From Mumia quercus (GTDB taxonomy: Bacteria > Actinomycetota > Actinomycetes > Propionibacteriales > Nocardioidaceae), in NCBI RefSeq assembly GCF_025506335.1, contig NZ_JANZYO010000006.1:226349-290348 (forward strand): a DNA stretch of 64,000 nucleotides, in the 5' to 3' direction. The notes beneath the pieces were generated by a model. The model had not been told where the DNA came from. It made no database searches and saw nothing but the letters and a program-made list of their open reading frames with translations. Each line of letters opens with the position of its first letter. Within the stretch, counting starts at the first letter, position 1. Positions 8,388-17,255 of this stretch are shown here, piece by piece. The position numbers and the translations under genes are program-made.

Positions 8388-10759
8388 TGAGGGCCCCCAA
8401 GCGAGTGAACCCGCTCGACTTCGTTAGCCCCGGCGGGCGACTGCTCATCGACACGAGCGTCTTCATGGACGACCGACCCGAACGGCGAGGTGGCCTAAAG
8501 GCACTGCTCGAACGATGCGGCCAGCAGATTCGGCTCAATGACAACCCGATCGTGATCCCGACCGACGTGATCGAGGAGCTGACGAGGCAGAGCCGGAAGG
8601 TTGACCCGGACCGAGAAGAGGCGATCCGCCGTGCAGGCGTGGCACTTGGGTTCATCGAGGACGCCGCGGCCCTCAAGTTGATGCGCACCGACATCGGTCA
8701 CGATGCGACGCACTACGCGGACTCTGTCTTCGAGGCCATATTCACGCGTTACGCGAACCAGTACGACATGTGCCTCATCATCAACGACATCACGCCGCTG
8801 CTCCATGTCCGCTTGTTGTCGGCATCGAGCAGCAAGCAACTCGTCGCGGGATCACTCACGAGCGACGGACTCGTCGAAGTAGAGAGTGATCAGACCCTGT
8901 ACGAGCGAGGAGTGCGGAAACTTCGTCGCAAGCAGGACGAGGGAGATGCCCGCGAGGTTGCCGCGTTGAGCCCGCTCCTCGCCGACTTCAAGGGACAGTT
9001 CGGGACCGCAGAGCCGGTGGACCGTCGCCCGGGTGCGACTGCCGCCAGGGCGTCGATTGGGGTAGCGACCGTTCGGCGCCGCGTCGAGCCATTCGACGGA
9101 AACGCTCCGTTCAGGGGCGCGGACACGCCCATTGAGGTGGCCAGCATTCCGGGCCCCGGAGATAAGGTCCACCTCGAATCTCCGGCTGGCCGTGGATGGG
9201 TCGTTCTCGATGAGCTCCTCGGCGAGGGCGGCGAGGGTGCGGCATACGCAGTCGATGGCGACCGCGTCATCAAGATCTTCGACCGTGACCATGTCACGCG
9301 CCACCGCCAGGCGAAGGTCGAGCACTTCACCTCTAGGAGCCTGCACTCGGAAGGAATCTGCTTCCCCGAGGCAGTCGTCACAAATGAAGCGGGCGAGTTC
9401 GTCGGCTACATGATGCCTCGAGCCAGGGGCAACGAGTTCCGCGTGATCATGAATCCGCGACGATTCCTCAAGGCCTTCCCCGGCTGGACGAAGGCAGACC
9501 TCGTTGATGTCTGCATCTCCTTCCTGGAGAAGGTCTCCTACCTGCACTCGCTCAACGTGATCGTTGGTGACATCAACCCAAAGAACGTCGTCGTGGACGA
9601 GGCGAAGAATGTCTGGATGATCGACGCCGACTCCTGGCAGGTCGAGGGGTACCCGTGCCCAGTTGGGACTCCCATGTTCACAGCCGCGTCGGCACTTGGC
9701 CGACCGTACGCCGAGTCGCTTCGCACAATGGAAGAGGAGCTCTTCGCTGTCGCCACGATGCTCTTCATGGTCCTGATCACGGGTCAGTTCCCATACGCCC
9801 GATCGGGATCGGACGGGGACATTGCCCGTCTGGTCAAGGACGGCAACTTCGCCTTCCAGGTGGGTGAACGCTCAAACCGTGACCAGCCTGAAGGCAACTG
9901 GAAGTACATGTGGAGCCACATGCCGCGCGACCTCAAGGAGATGTTCTGGCACACATTCCACCGTGACGGCAATCGGTACACGTCGCCCCCGACCGCAGAC
10001 GAGTGGCTCCGAGCGTTTCGGAGGTATCGCTGGTGGCTCGGCAGCGACAAAAACTTCGACCCAATGTCGAACGATGTGTACCCATTCCGATTCAAGGCGT
10101 TCAAGCCTGATACGCCCATCCTCGACTGTCCCCAGTGCCGTCGTGCACACGCGCTCGTGGGTGAGTGGAGTGAAGCCACCCAGGAGCACAGCATCCCCGA
10201 CATGTGCTTCGACTGCCGCCAGCAGAACCGACCGAAGTGCTCCGACTGCGGGACCCCGCGACCGCCAGGGGCCCTGAAGAACGGACGCTGCCGAGAGTGC
10301 AATCGCAAACGCGACTTCGGCACCTGCGAACGTTGCGGCAAGGAGACGCCGCGTCGCTACCTCGTTGATGGCCGGTGTTCCAAGTGCCAGACGGGCACCT
10401 GCAAGAGCTGCAACAAGTCGGTTCTTAAGTCCGATCTCTCCTACGGCCGCTGCTCGGCTTGCGAGAAGCGAGCCAAGGCGCTCGACCCGTCCAGGCTGTG
10501 CACCGACTGTCGGCAACCGTTCATCGACTTTGACCACATCGAGTGGTTCAAGTCGAAAGGGCTTGAGGTGGCGAAATCCCACGCCGCCATCAAGAAGACG
10601 TGCCCGCCGACGACGGCAAGGGCCCGCGCGACGACGTCGTCCCGCACTCACCGTGCCCCGCGCACGTCTCCCTCGCCATCCAAGCCGACTGCATCGAAGC
10701 CCACTCTCCAGCAGCAGCCCAGCTTGTGGGGGCGCCTGCAGAAGTGGTGGAACAGTTGA
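8387..10759 (+). CDS. PIN nuclease-protein kinase-zinc ribbon fusion protein
   Basis: The 790-residue protein has three parts. Residues about 15-180 form a PIN-type ribonuclease domain with the expected acidic residues in LLIDTSVFM, TDVIEEL, YADSVFEA and IINDI. Residues about 265-560 form a Ser/Thr-kinase-like domain with a glycine-rich loop (LLGEGGEGAAY), VIKIF lysine, catalytic GDINPKN near 393 and MIDADSW near 411 in place of DFG. Residues about 580-715 hold a run of Cys-x2-Cys zinc ribbons, followed by a Ser/Thr/Pro-rich tail. The kinase is the kind found with TerY-type vWA and PP2C partners, which follow immediately. Fusion of a PIN nuclease to this kinase is unusual and suggests phosphorylation-controlled RNA cleavage, which is inferred. 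Confidence 0.8.
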   Translation: MRAPKRVNPLDFVSPGGRLLIDTSVFMDDRPERRGGLKALLERCGQQIRLNDNPIVIPTDVIEELTRQSRKVDPDREEAIRRAGVALGFIEDAAALKLMRTDIGHDATHYADSVFEAIFTRYANQYDMCLIINDITPLLHVRLLSASSSKQLVAGSLTSDGLVEVESDQTLYERGVRKLRRKQDEGDAREVAALSPLLADFKGQFGTAEPVDRRPGATAARASIGVATVRRRVEPFDGNAPFRGADTPIEVASIPGPGDKVHLESPAGRGWVVLDELLGEGGEGAAYAVDGDRVIKIFDRDHVTRHRQAKVEHFTSRSLHSEGICFPEAVVTNEAGEFVGYMMPRARGNEFRVIMNPRRFLKAFPGWTKADLVDVCISFLEKVSYLHSLNVIVGDINPKNVVVDEAKNVWMIDADSWQVEGYPCPVGTPMFTAASALGRPYAESLRTMEEELFAVATMLFMVLITGQFPYARSGSDGDIARLVKDGNFAFQVGERSNRDQPEGNWKYMWSHMPRDLKEMFWHTFHRDGNRYTSPPTADEWLRAFRRYRWWLGSDKNFDPMSNDVYPFRFKAFKPDTPILDCPQCRRAHALVGEWSEATQEHSIPDMCFDCRQQNRPKCSDCGTPRPPGALKNGRCRECNRKRDFGTCERCGKETPRRYLVDGRCSKCQTGTCKSCNKSVLKSDLSYGRCSACEKRAKALDPSRLCTDCRQPFIDFDHIEWFKSKGLEVAKSHAAIKKTCPPTTARARATTSSRTHRAPRTSPSPSKPTASKPTLQQQPSLWGRLQKWWNS

Positions 10760-10793
10760 AGATCTCAAACCCACCCAGAAAGGAATGCTGACC

Positions 10794-11474
10794 ATGGCAT
10801 TCGATATCCGAGCCGACGACCTAGTCGAGAACCCAACTCCAAGAGTCCCGGTTTCACTCTGCATCGACACGAGCGGCTCCATGGCCGGCGACAAGATCCG
10901 CGAGCTCATCGAGGGGATCGGACTATTCTACGCCGCCATCGATGAGGACGACGATGCCCACGACTCAGCCGAGGTCTGCGTCGTTGCTTTCAACTCGGGA
11001 GCTGACCTCGTTCAGGATTTCGCGAGCATCGAAGGGCTCCGACGAGACGTCTCGATTTCGCCCAGCGGTCTTACCCATATGGGCGAAGGCGTGAATCTCG
11101 CTCTCGACACACTTGAGAAGCGGAAGTCGCAGTACTCCGACACCGGCGTCCTGTACTACCAGCCGTGGCTCGTCCTCATGACCGACGGCCAGCCGAACGG
11201 CGATAGGGCCGCGTTGGAGCGGGCGATCGAGCGGGTGACAAGCATGGTCGACAGCAAGAAACTCACGGTCTTCCCGATCGGGATCGGAAGTGATGCAGAC
11301 CTCGATGTCCTTGGGAGATTCTCACCGGGGCGACCGCCGCTTCGCTTGCAGGGCCTGAACTTCAAAGAGTTCTTCGAGTGGCTATCGAAGTCCGTTTCCA
11401 AGGTCTCTCAGTCGATGCCAGGCGGCGAGCCCCCCATCGACTTTGGATCTATTCGAGGCATCGAGGATCTCTGA
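10794..11474 (+). CDS. TerY-like von Willebrand A domain protein
   Basis: The 226-residue protein is almost entirely a vWA domain. The metal-ion-dependent adhesion site is intact: DTSGSM near residue 25, the threonine in THMGEG, and LMTDGQPNGD. It resembles TerY, the vWA member of the vWA-kinase-PP2C triads described with tellurite-resistance and stress systems. The start at 10794 has an AAGGA ribosome site; longer in-frame extensions overlap the kinase gene and are rejected. It lies 34 bases after the kinase and directly before the phosphatase. It probably acts as a metal-dependent scaffold or as a substrate of the kinase/phosphatase pair. Confidence 0.85.
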   Translation: MAFDIRADDLVENPTPRVPVSLCIDTSGSMAGDKIRELIEGIGLFYAAIDEDDDAHDSAEVCVVAFNSGADLVQDFASIEGLRRDVSISPSGLTHMGEGVNLALDTLEKRKSQYSDTGVLYYQPWLVLMTDGQPNGDRAALERAIERVTSMVDSKKLTVFPIGIGSDADLDVLGRFSPGRPPLRLQGLNFKEFFEWLSKSVSKVSQSMPGGEPPIDFGSIRGIEDL

Positions 11475-11475
11475 G

Positions 11476-12228
11476 TTGTTCCGGGCGTTCCACTATCAGG
11501 TCAGAGGCCGTGGTCACGTCCTCGACGGCGTTCGTGGCCAAGACCGTACGGCCTACCTAGCGCGCAACAGGGTGCAGGTGATGTGCCTGTCGGACGGGGC
11601 AGGCTCCGCCACGCACGCAGAGTTCGGTGCCCAGGCTCTCGTCGACGCTGGATGCAGGCTGCTCGTGGAACGTTTCAGCGATTTCGTCGCCAGCCAGGAC
11701 GGCGCATCGCTGAAGCTTGAGATTGTGGAATACCTGCTCGAGCGTCTCGGGGACGTGGCCGAACGTCAGGGCGTTCAGATTCGGGACCTGGCAGCCACCT
11801 TCCTCGCTGTTGCTGCGGCGGGCGACAAGTTCCTGATCCTCCACGTCGGCGACGGAGTCATCGGATACGTGAAGGACGGAAGTGCACAGGTTGCTTCTGG
11901 CCCAGACAACTCAGAGTTCGCAAATCAGACCAGCTTCGTGACCTCGAAGACGGCAGCCGGCGCTATGAGGATTCTGCGCGGCGACCTTAACGGCGTCGAT
12001 GGTTTCATCATGATGAGCGACGGCACGGCGAACAGTCTCTACGACTCCCGAACCGAGGAACTTGCCCCAGCCTGCTTGAAGATCGTGGCACGCCTGTCAT
12101 CCGCTCCGACAACCCGAACCAAGAATCCCGAGTACAGAAAGCAGTTGCGCCGGCTAATCGACACGAAGGTCCGATTTGCTACTAAGGACGATTGCTCGAT
12201 CGGCGTCCTTGCGAGGAAGTCGGGGTAG
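11476..12228 (+). CDS. PP2C-type protein phosphatase of the TerY triad
   Basis: The 250-residue product carries the aspartate motifs of a metal-dependent PP2C phosphatase: CLSDGAGSA near residue 38, HVGDGVIGYV, MMSDGTANS and the C-terminal DDCSIGVL. The TTG start at 11476 was preferred because GAGGA lies eight bases upstream and it clears the preceding gene. An alternative TTG at 11443 would overlap the vWA gene by 32 bases. Together with the kinase and vWA protein it makes a complete phosphorylation-dephosphorylation triad. It should reverse phosphorylation by the PIN-kinase, and the substrate is unknown. It ends just before the oppositely oriented SCO6880-type gene. Confidence 0.82.
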   Translation: MFRAFHYQVRGRGHVLDGVRGQDRTAYLARNRVQVMCLSDGAGSATHAEFGAQALVDAGCRLLVERFSDFVASQDGASLKLEIVEYLLERLGDVAERQGVQIRDLAATFLAVAAAGDKFLILHVGDGVIGYVKDGSAQVASGPDNSEFANQTSFVTSKTAAGAMRILRGDLNGVDGFIMMSDGTANSLYDSRTEELAPACLKIVARLSSAPTTRTKNPEYRKQLRRLIDTKVRFATKDDCSIGVLARKSG

Positions 12229-12268
12229 CCGCCCCTGGTGAGAGGTGCAGTACGTTGCGCACGCGGAA

Positions 12269-13735
12269 TCAGACGTTCCGGCACAGGGGTAAGGCGGCGG
12301 CTGTAAATGCCTGGGCTTGCTGCCCCCAGAGCCGCCTGGTCTCGCAGGAGGCTTGGATGGCCGCTTGCTCGATGTCGGCCACGGCGCGTTCGAGCTCGTC
12401 AGGGTCTTGGGCGCTGACAGCGATGAGTCCCGTGGTGCGGAGGATGCCGTGGCCGGCGGTGAGGTCGGCCTCCTGCTGGAGGACGTCGCTGTACTCGGCC
12501 GACTGCTGGGCGTCCTCGATCTGGCCGATCCGCTGGCGCTGGGCGGCATCAGAGATGTACTCGGTCTTCTTCTTGCGGATGTCTCTCGCGGCCTGGTCGG
12601 TGCGCATGGGCGTGTAGATCAGAGTGAAGGTGCGGCGGATTCCCGACGACAGGAGCACGGGCGCGAGGAAGCCCGGGTAGACCAGGGAGCGCGGCCACTC
12701 GCTGATCCAGAGCACGCAGTGGTGCGCGGAGTCCGAGCGCACGCTCGACCAGTTCTCGGTGACGGCGACCGGCCCGGCGGAAGCGAGGTCGCGGCCGAGA
12801 TCGCCGTGGCGTTCCAACGCGCCGGCGACGACCGGGTCGTAGGCCGAACGCAGGATGACCGCCAGGTCACCAGGCTCCAGCCAACCGGACGGAGCGAGGT
12901 CAGCAGCTCGGAGCGCGGCGGTCATGGTCGACATCTCCTGCCGCAGCACGGCCGCGGCTCCTCGGTTGCCGCCACCAGCAGCGCGGATCGCGCGGCCAGC
13001 AGCCTTTATGTCGAGTGAGATCGAGACGGTGCTCGCGTGCCGTTCGCCCGCAGGGCCAGCGCGGTTGATGAGTTCGCCGTAAGTCGTCGACGTCCACGAG
13101 TCGTTCTGGCGACCGTGCTGGGACCACCACTCAGCGAGTCCCTTGCCGGAGTCAGGCAGGGTCTTCTCCATCACCTGCAACGAGGCGATGCGCCCGGAGC
13201 GGCAAGCGGTGGCGAGGACGCGCCCCCAGCTCGTGACCCGGCGCTGCTGTTCGAGGGGGTCGAGCAGGATGAACGCCGGGTGTGTGACGCCGACGATGGC
13301 GGTCAGCGTGGCGGCGTGTGGGTCGTGGACCATCACCGCCCCGCACTCGGGGTCGAACCATTGGCGAAGTCGAGCTGCATCGCCGGGCAACGACAGCGTT
13401 CCGGCCGGTCGTGGTTTGACGATGCGGCGGCGGAACAGGAGTTGCCCGCCGGTCGAGCGCCACATCCACTTGGTGACTACTGGGAGCCACTCGACGATCT
13501 TGCGGCCACCGATGGCGACGAACGAGAGGGCAGCGCAGAGCAGGAGGATCGGGACGACGTACATCAGTGACTCGCCGACGCCGAAGTAGAGGGCGAAGAC
13601 CAGGACGATCGCGCCGATGCCGACCACGACGAGCTGCGACCCGGAGAGTCCGAGGAGAACGCCACGTCGGGTGAGGCGGGAGAACTTGACCGGCGCGAGT
13701 TCGTAGTGGTGCGCGGTTGCTTGGCTTCTCATCAC
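12269..13735 (-). CDS. SCO6880-family (PrgI-like) conjugation protein
   Basis: The roughly 488-residue product has two membrane segments near residues 30-80 (LVVVGIGAIVLVFALYFGV and a second one). A large soluble domain without Walker motifs follows. This matches the actinobacterial SCO6880 family, which combines a PrgI-like membrane anchor with a VirB4-N-like domain. In these elements it probably completes the reduced VirB4 ATPase as a separate polypeptide. The GTG at 13735 directly abuts the previous stop, and an ATG three bases on is an equally good start. The operon is interrupted after this gene by the oppositely directed PIN-kinase cassette before it resumes at 7,799. Confidence 0.78.
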   Translation of the reverse strand: MMRSQATAHHYELAPVKFSRLTRRGVLLGLSGSQLVVVGIGAIVLVFALYFGVGESLMYVVPILLLCAALSFVAIGGRKIVEWLPVVTKWMWRSTGGQLLFRRRIVKPRPAGTLSLPGDAARLRQWFDPECGAVMVHDPHAATLTAIVGVTHPAFILLDPLEQQRRVTSWGRVLATACRSGRIASLQVMEKTLPDSGKGLAEWWSQHGRQNDSWTSTTYGELINRAGPAGERHASTVSISLDIKAAGRAIRAAGGGNRGAAAVLRQEMSTMTAALRAADLAPSGWLEPGDLAVILRSAYDPVVAGALERHGDLGRDLASAGPVAVTENWSSVRSDSAHHCVLWISEWPRSLVYPGFLAPVLLSSGIRRTFTLIYTPMRTDQAARDIRKKKTEYISDAAQRQRIGQIEDAQQSAEYSDVLQQEADLTAGHGILRTTGLIAVSAQDPDELERAVADIEQAAIQASCETRRLWGQQAQAFTAAALPLCRNV

Positions 13736-15034
13736 TCAGCCCTTCTTGCCGTTCGACTGGGCGGGGATCGAGTCCGCAACGTGAGGCGGCAGCGGTGTGC
13801 CTGAGGGTGTGGCGGGCATCTTCTGGGCGGCGTCGGTCTGTTCGGATGCAGCGCCACCGACCACCTTGCCTGTGCGCACCCCTGCGGTGGCGGCTTCCTT
13901 CGCCACTACGACCCCGGCGGCGACGCCTCCCGCAGCCGCGCCACCAGCGGCAGCGCCGCCTTTTCCAGAAGTCGCGCCAGCCGTGCCGGTCGATGGTCCC
14001 GACCCGGTAGTGGGAACAGGTGGCGTCGGGGAACCACCCGAGCCGCCGCCGCTGGACCCGCCATCGAGCACCTTGCTCGGCTGCGAACTTGGCGCGCGGT
14101 TCATCGGGATCGGCATTGGCCGGTTCAGCGCAGCCTTGCCCTCCTGCTCGGCCGACATCGCGTGGTACATGTCGAAGCCCATGAAGTTGATCGCCTTGTA
14201 AGTCATGTACGGCGCGAACCCGGCCATCAGCATCAGTACGACACCGGCGATCGGCTCTGACACCGACTGGATGTCGCTGTCGATGGGGGCGGAGACCTGT
14301 GCAGTGGCGAGCAGGAAGATCACTACCAGGACGACCTTCGAGAGGATGAGGGCGATCACGAACGATGCCCACTTGCTCACCCAGCCGCGCGTGTGGTCCC
14401 AGTTCGACCCGGCGAGGGCAATCGGAGCGAACACGATCGCGATGAGCAGGAGTGCCTTGCGGACCAGCAGGCTGATCCACACGATGCCTGCGGCGCCGAT
14501 GGCGAGGCCGGCGATGAAGATGGTCAGGATCGCGCCTGCGCCGGGCGCCGCGACGTTGAGCCCGACGAGCCCGGTGGTCAACAGGGCGATGCGATCGCCC
14601 ATCTCCTCCATGTTGGTCCCGGCCGCGTTGACGATGCCGACGCAGAGTTGATCGGTGATCTCCAGGGCGGTCGCAAGGAGCGCGAGAGCGACGAAGGAGC
14701 CGAGGATGGACTTCGCCAACCCGAGGGCGGCTCTCGACAGCGCGGAGGGTTCTCGTCGAACCATGCCGCCGATGACCTGGAGCATGAAGAAGCCGAGCAT
14801 GACGAAGACGGCGATGCCGAAGAGGATGTTGTAGACCTTCGTGTACTGGCTGCTGGTGACGTCGACCATCGTGGTCGAGTCGAAGACTTCCCACACCGCC
14901 TCGAACATCCAGCCCGCCGCGTGCCCCATGCCCTGAGCGAGCCAGTCGAAGGGCGCCGAGACCAGCGCCCCCGCCGCGTCACCCGCGACGTCGCACACAG
15001 GCGAGATGACGGGCACATCGCAGACGTCGACCAT
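13736..15034 (-). CDS. VirB6/TrbL-like polytopic conjugation channel protein
   Basis: The 432-residue membrane protein has six to seven hydrophobic segments between residues about 70 and 320. A C-terminal tail follows that is rich in Gly, Ala, Ser and Pro with low-complexity AAGGAAAGG runs. Size, topology and position match VirB6/TrbL-type inner-membrane channel components of type IV secretion. The start at 15034 is set by an AAAGGAA ribosome site; the longer in-frame extension is Arg-rich and is rejected. Cysteines near the N-terminus (CDVPVISPVC) suggest an exported loop with a disulfide. It is followed directly by the SCO6880-type gene. Confidence 0.8.
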   Translation of the reverse strand: MVDVCDVPVISPVCDVAGDAAGALVSAPFDWLAQGMGHAAGWMFEAVWEVFDSTTMVDVTSSQYTKVYNILFGIAVFVMLGFFMLQVIGGMVRREPSALSRAALGLAKSILGSFVALALLATALEITDQLCVGIVNAAGTNMEEMGDRIALLTTGLVGLNVAAPGAGAILTIFIAGLAIGAAGIVWISLLVRKALLLIAIVFAPIALAGSNWDHTRGWVSKWASFVIALILSKVVLVVIFLLATAQVSAPIDSDIQSVSEPIAGVVLMLMAGFAPYMTYKAINFMGFDMYHAMSAEQEGKAALNRPMPIPMNRAPSSQPSKVLDGGSSGGGSGGSPTPPVPTTGSGPSTGTAGATSGKGGAAAGGAAAGGVAAGVVVAKEAATAGVRTGKVVGGAASEQTDAAQKMPATPSGTPLPPHVADSIPAQSNGKKG

Positions 15035-15060
15035 CGAAGTTCCTTTCGTCCTCAGCCTGG

Positions 15061-15378
15061 TCAGACGGACTGGCCGACGTTCCAGAAGAAGTTGACGAGC
15101 GCGACGGACGCGCCGGTGACGATCGCTGCGCCTAGGCCGACGAGGACGCCGAACTTGCCTCGCCCGGCCAGGTGCGGGTTCGACGAGTTCGCGCCGAGCG
15201 CCCACACGATCGCGGAGATGATGAGAGCGAGGACGGCCAGGATCAGCCCAACGGTCATGGATGCGCCGACGATGGACTTGAGCTGATCGATGCCGGGTAG
15301 GCCGTTGGAGTTCGGACCGATGTTGATGTCCTGCGGCAGCAGCGACACGACTACCGCGGGTAGGCCAGGGCTGATCAT
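15061..15378 (-). CDS. DUF6112-type small membrane protein (VirB2-like candidate)
   Basis: The 105-residue protein has two hydrophobic segments (around residues 40-62 and 78-98) joined by a short charged loop with NPHLAGRGKFG. It matches the small DUF6112-like proteins that precede VirB6 in actinobacterial conjugative elements, and its size and topology resemble VirB2/TrbC pilin subunits. The start has a textbook GGAGGA ribosome site six bases upstream. A paralogue with the same layout is encoded at 16,956-17,249, beyond the inserted gene at 15.5 kb. Pilin function is an inference from topology and order. Confidence 0.78.
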   Translation of the reverse strand: MISPGLPAVVVSLLPQDINIGPNSNGLPGIDQLKSIVGASMTVGLILAVLALIISAIVWALGANSSNPHLAGRGKFGVLVGLGAAIVTGASVALVNFFWNVGQSV

Positions 15379-15506
15379 GATTCCTCCTGAGTGTGTGGAC
15401 GGTTCACTCGCTCAGGTGTTCGCCTCAGGGCCGTTCGGTCCTCTGGTCCGCGGCCGCGTGCGCCACCGCGCCGGGGTGAAGCAGGCCAGTGCGTAAGAAT
15501 GTGGCT

Positions 15507-16787
15507 ATGGACGAGCAGGAGGAACCGGAGGGCGGCGGCCTGGTTCCCGCAGAAGGCGGCGAGCACATCGTCATCAGTGACGGAGACGGTCTTGCCGTCA
15601 TCGGCGATCCTGGCGCAGTTGAGCAGTACCTCCGGCGCGAAGGTCTCTGGGAGGTGTCGACGAGCCTCGACCTCCGCTGGTTGCGTCCGCTACTCACGTT
15701 CGGTGCCGAGGCAGCCCATTCGGTCGCCGACGCTGCGGCGAGCTCCGGCCGATGGGTGAAGTTGACCAAAGAGTCAGCGGAGAACGCCAAAGAGCACGGA
15801 CTGATGGATACAAAGACTCCAGGTGTGCGTTGGTTGATGGCCGGGAAGCCCGGCGACATCAGCAAGTGGCTAGCGACCGAGACTGGGCCAATCGCATCCG
15901 CCGCTACTAACCCGCAAGCTCTGTCCGGCCTTGCCTCCCTCCTCTCTAACGCCGCAGGGGCTATGGCCCAGCTTGAGCGGAAGCAGGAGGTTCGCGAGAT
16001 CACGGAGTTCCTAGCCGTCATCGACGGAAAGCTCGATGATGTGCGACGGACCCAGCGGGACGCTGTCCTGGCAAAGCTGGACGGGGTCTCCTTCGCGATC
16101 AACGAAGCTATGAGCATCCGCGAGAAGACCGGCCACGTCTCCGCGCCATCGTGGTCGAAGGTTCAGCACCTCACAGGGGACATTGCGGAGATTGAATCGA
16201 ATGCCCTCCGTGCCCTTGATGCGCTCGCGTCGAAGGCAGGATCGGCCGCGAAGGTTCGGGCACTTGCAAAACTTGCACCGGAGATCGCCGGCGAGGTCGA
16301 CGTCTGGCTATCTGTCTTAGCCCGCTGTTTCCAGCTGCACGAGGAGGCCGCAGTTCTCGAACTCGATCATGTTCGAGAGGTGGCGCCCGAGGATCTCGAT
16401 GGCCACCGCCTCGCACTGAAGGAGTCGCGGGAGGGACTGCGCGAACGGATCACTCAAACGACTGTCGGTCTCGTGCGGAGGCTTGACCAAGCGGCCAGCG
16501 ACGCCGACCTGGAGATCCTGCTTCACTCGCGCAGCGTTCGAGCAGTGGTTGAGTCGAGCAATCGGGTGGGTGCCTCAGTCGATGCCTTTCACCAACCGAT
16601 TGGCATTGAGTCGGCGCATTCCGCGGTGTCTTCGATCGGATGGCGGGCAGCCCTGACAAAGCCTGATCAGTTGAAGGCAGCCGCGAAGGAGGCCGGCACG
16701 AAGGCCGCCGTGGGTGTCGGCGGAGTCGCTGTGGCGGCCGTGAGTGTCCTGGCTGCTCAGTCGGCCAAGGACAATCACAAGACCTAA
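15507..16787 (+). CDS. Unrecognised 426-residue cargo protein
   Basis: The protein is largely helical, with long charged stretches (residues about 150-370) and a C-terminal Ala/Gly/Val-rich hydrophobic segment (AAVGVGGVAVAAVSVLAAQ). That segment could insert in a membrane or mediate self-association. I do not recognise a family. The ATG at 15507 is used; a GTG 18 bases upstream is possible, and neither has a strong ribosome site. The gene sits on the plus strand between two paralogous DUF6112 genes of the minus-strand transfer operon, so it interrupts that operon. Such an isolated position in an island suggests a stand-alone accessory or defence role, but nothing in the sequence proves it. 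Confidence 0.7.
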   Translation: MDEQEEPEGGGLVPAEGGEHIVISDGDGLAVIGDPGAVEQYLRREGLWEVSTSLDLRWLRPLLTFGAEAAHSVADAAASSGRWVKLTKESAENAKEHGLMDTKTPGVRWLMAGKPGDISKWLATETGPIASAATNPQALSGLASLLSNAAGAMAQLERKQEVREITEFLAVIDGKLDDVRRTQRDAVLAKLDGVSFAINEAMSIREKTGHVSAPSWSKVQHLTGDIAEIESNALRALDALASKAGSAAKVRALAKLAPEIAGEVDVWLSVLARCFQLHEEAAVLELDHVREVAPEDLDGHRLALKESREGLRERITQTTVGLVRRLDQAASDADLEILLHSRSVRAVVESSNRVGASVDAFHQPIGIESAHSAVSSIGWRAALTKPDQLKAAAKEAGTKAAVGVGGVAVAAVSVLAAQSAKDNHKT

Positions 16788-16955
16788 GCCGAACCCGTGG
16801 CGCTCCTCGAGACCAACCTCGCCCGCATCAAGATGTCGGTCGCCGAGACCGATCCCTGGCGACCCAGGAGTCGGATCGGCTCCACCGGGAAGTCGGGCTT
16901 GCGACGGGGCTTGACGCCGTCGACGACCCCGTTCGAAGGGAGCTGCCCCCCTCGC

Positions 16956-17249
16956 TCACAATGTCGCTCCCACGTCGAGCAGCCAATTGGCCCAGGCGAG
17001 TGCCCCGCCCGTGAGGGCGGCGCCGCCGAGTGCGACGAACAATCCGGTTTTTCCTTTGCCTGCGGTCTGCCAGCTCCCTTGCGCCGAGCCGATCGCCCAC
17101 GTTGCCGCGCAGATGACCACCATCAGGACGGAGATGATGAGGCCGTAGGTCAGCAGCGCACCGACGATGGCGCGGAGCTGGCTGGAACCACCGACGGCAC
17201 CGAAGTCAGGGCCGACCATCGGGAGGGCTGTGTAGAGCTTCATGGTCAT
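16956..17249 (-). CDS. Second DUF6112-type small membrane protein
   Basis: The 97-residue product has two hydrophobic segments (around residues 30-52 and 70-90) separated by a Gly/Lys loop (AGKGKTG). It shares the RAIVGA/GLI pattern and overall layout of the 105-residue protein at 15,061. It starts seven bases after the stop of the peptidoglycan hydrolase gene in the same direction. Two paralogous small membrane proteins in one transfer operon could be major and minor pilin-like subunits, which is an inference. An in-frame ATG two codons on is an alternative start. Confidence 0.72.
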   Translation of the reverse strand: MTMKLYTALPMVGPDFGAVGGSSQLRAIVGALLTYGLIISVLMVVICAATWAIGSAQGSWQTAGKGKTGLFVALGGAALTGGALAWANWLLDVGATL

Positions 17250-17255
17250 CAGGTG

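Noticed and set aside
13152-14894. 580-residue minus-strand frame across the SCO6880/VirB6 genes
   Set aside because: It is an Arg/His-rich alternate frame of two well-supported membrane protein genes.
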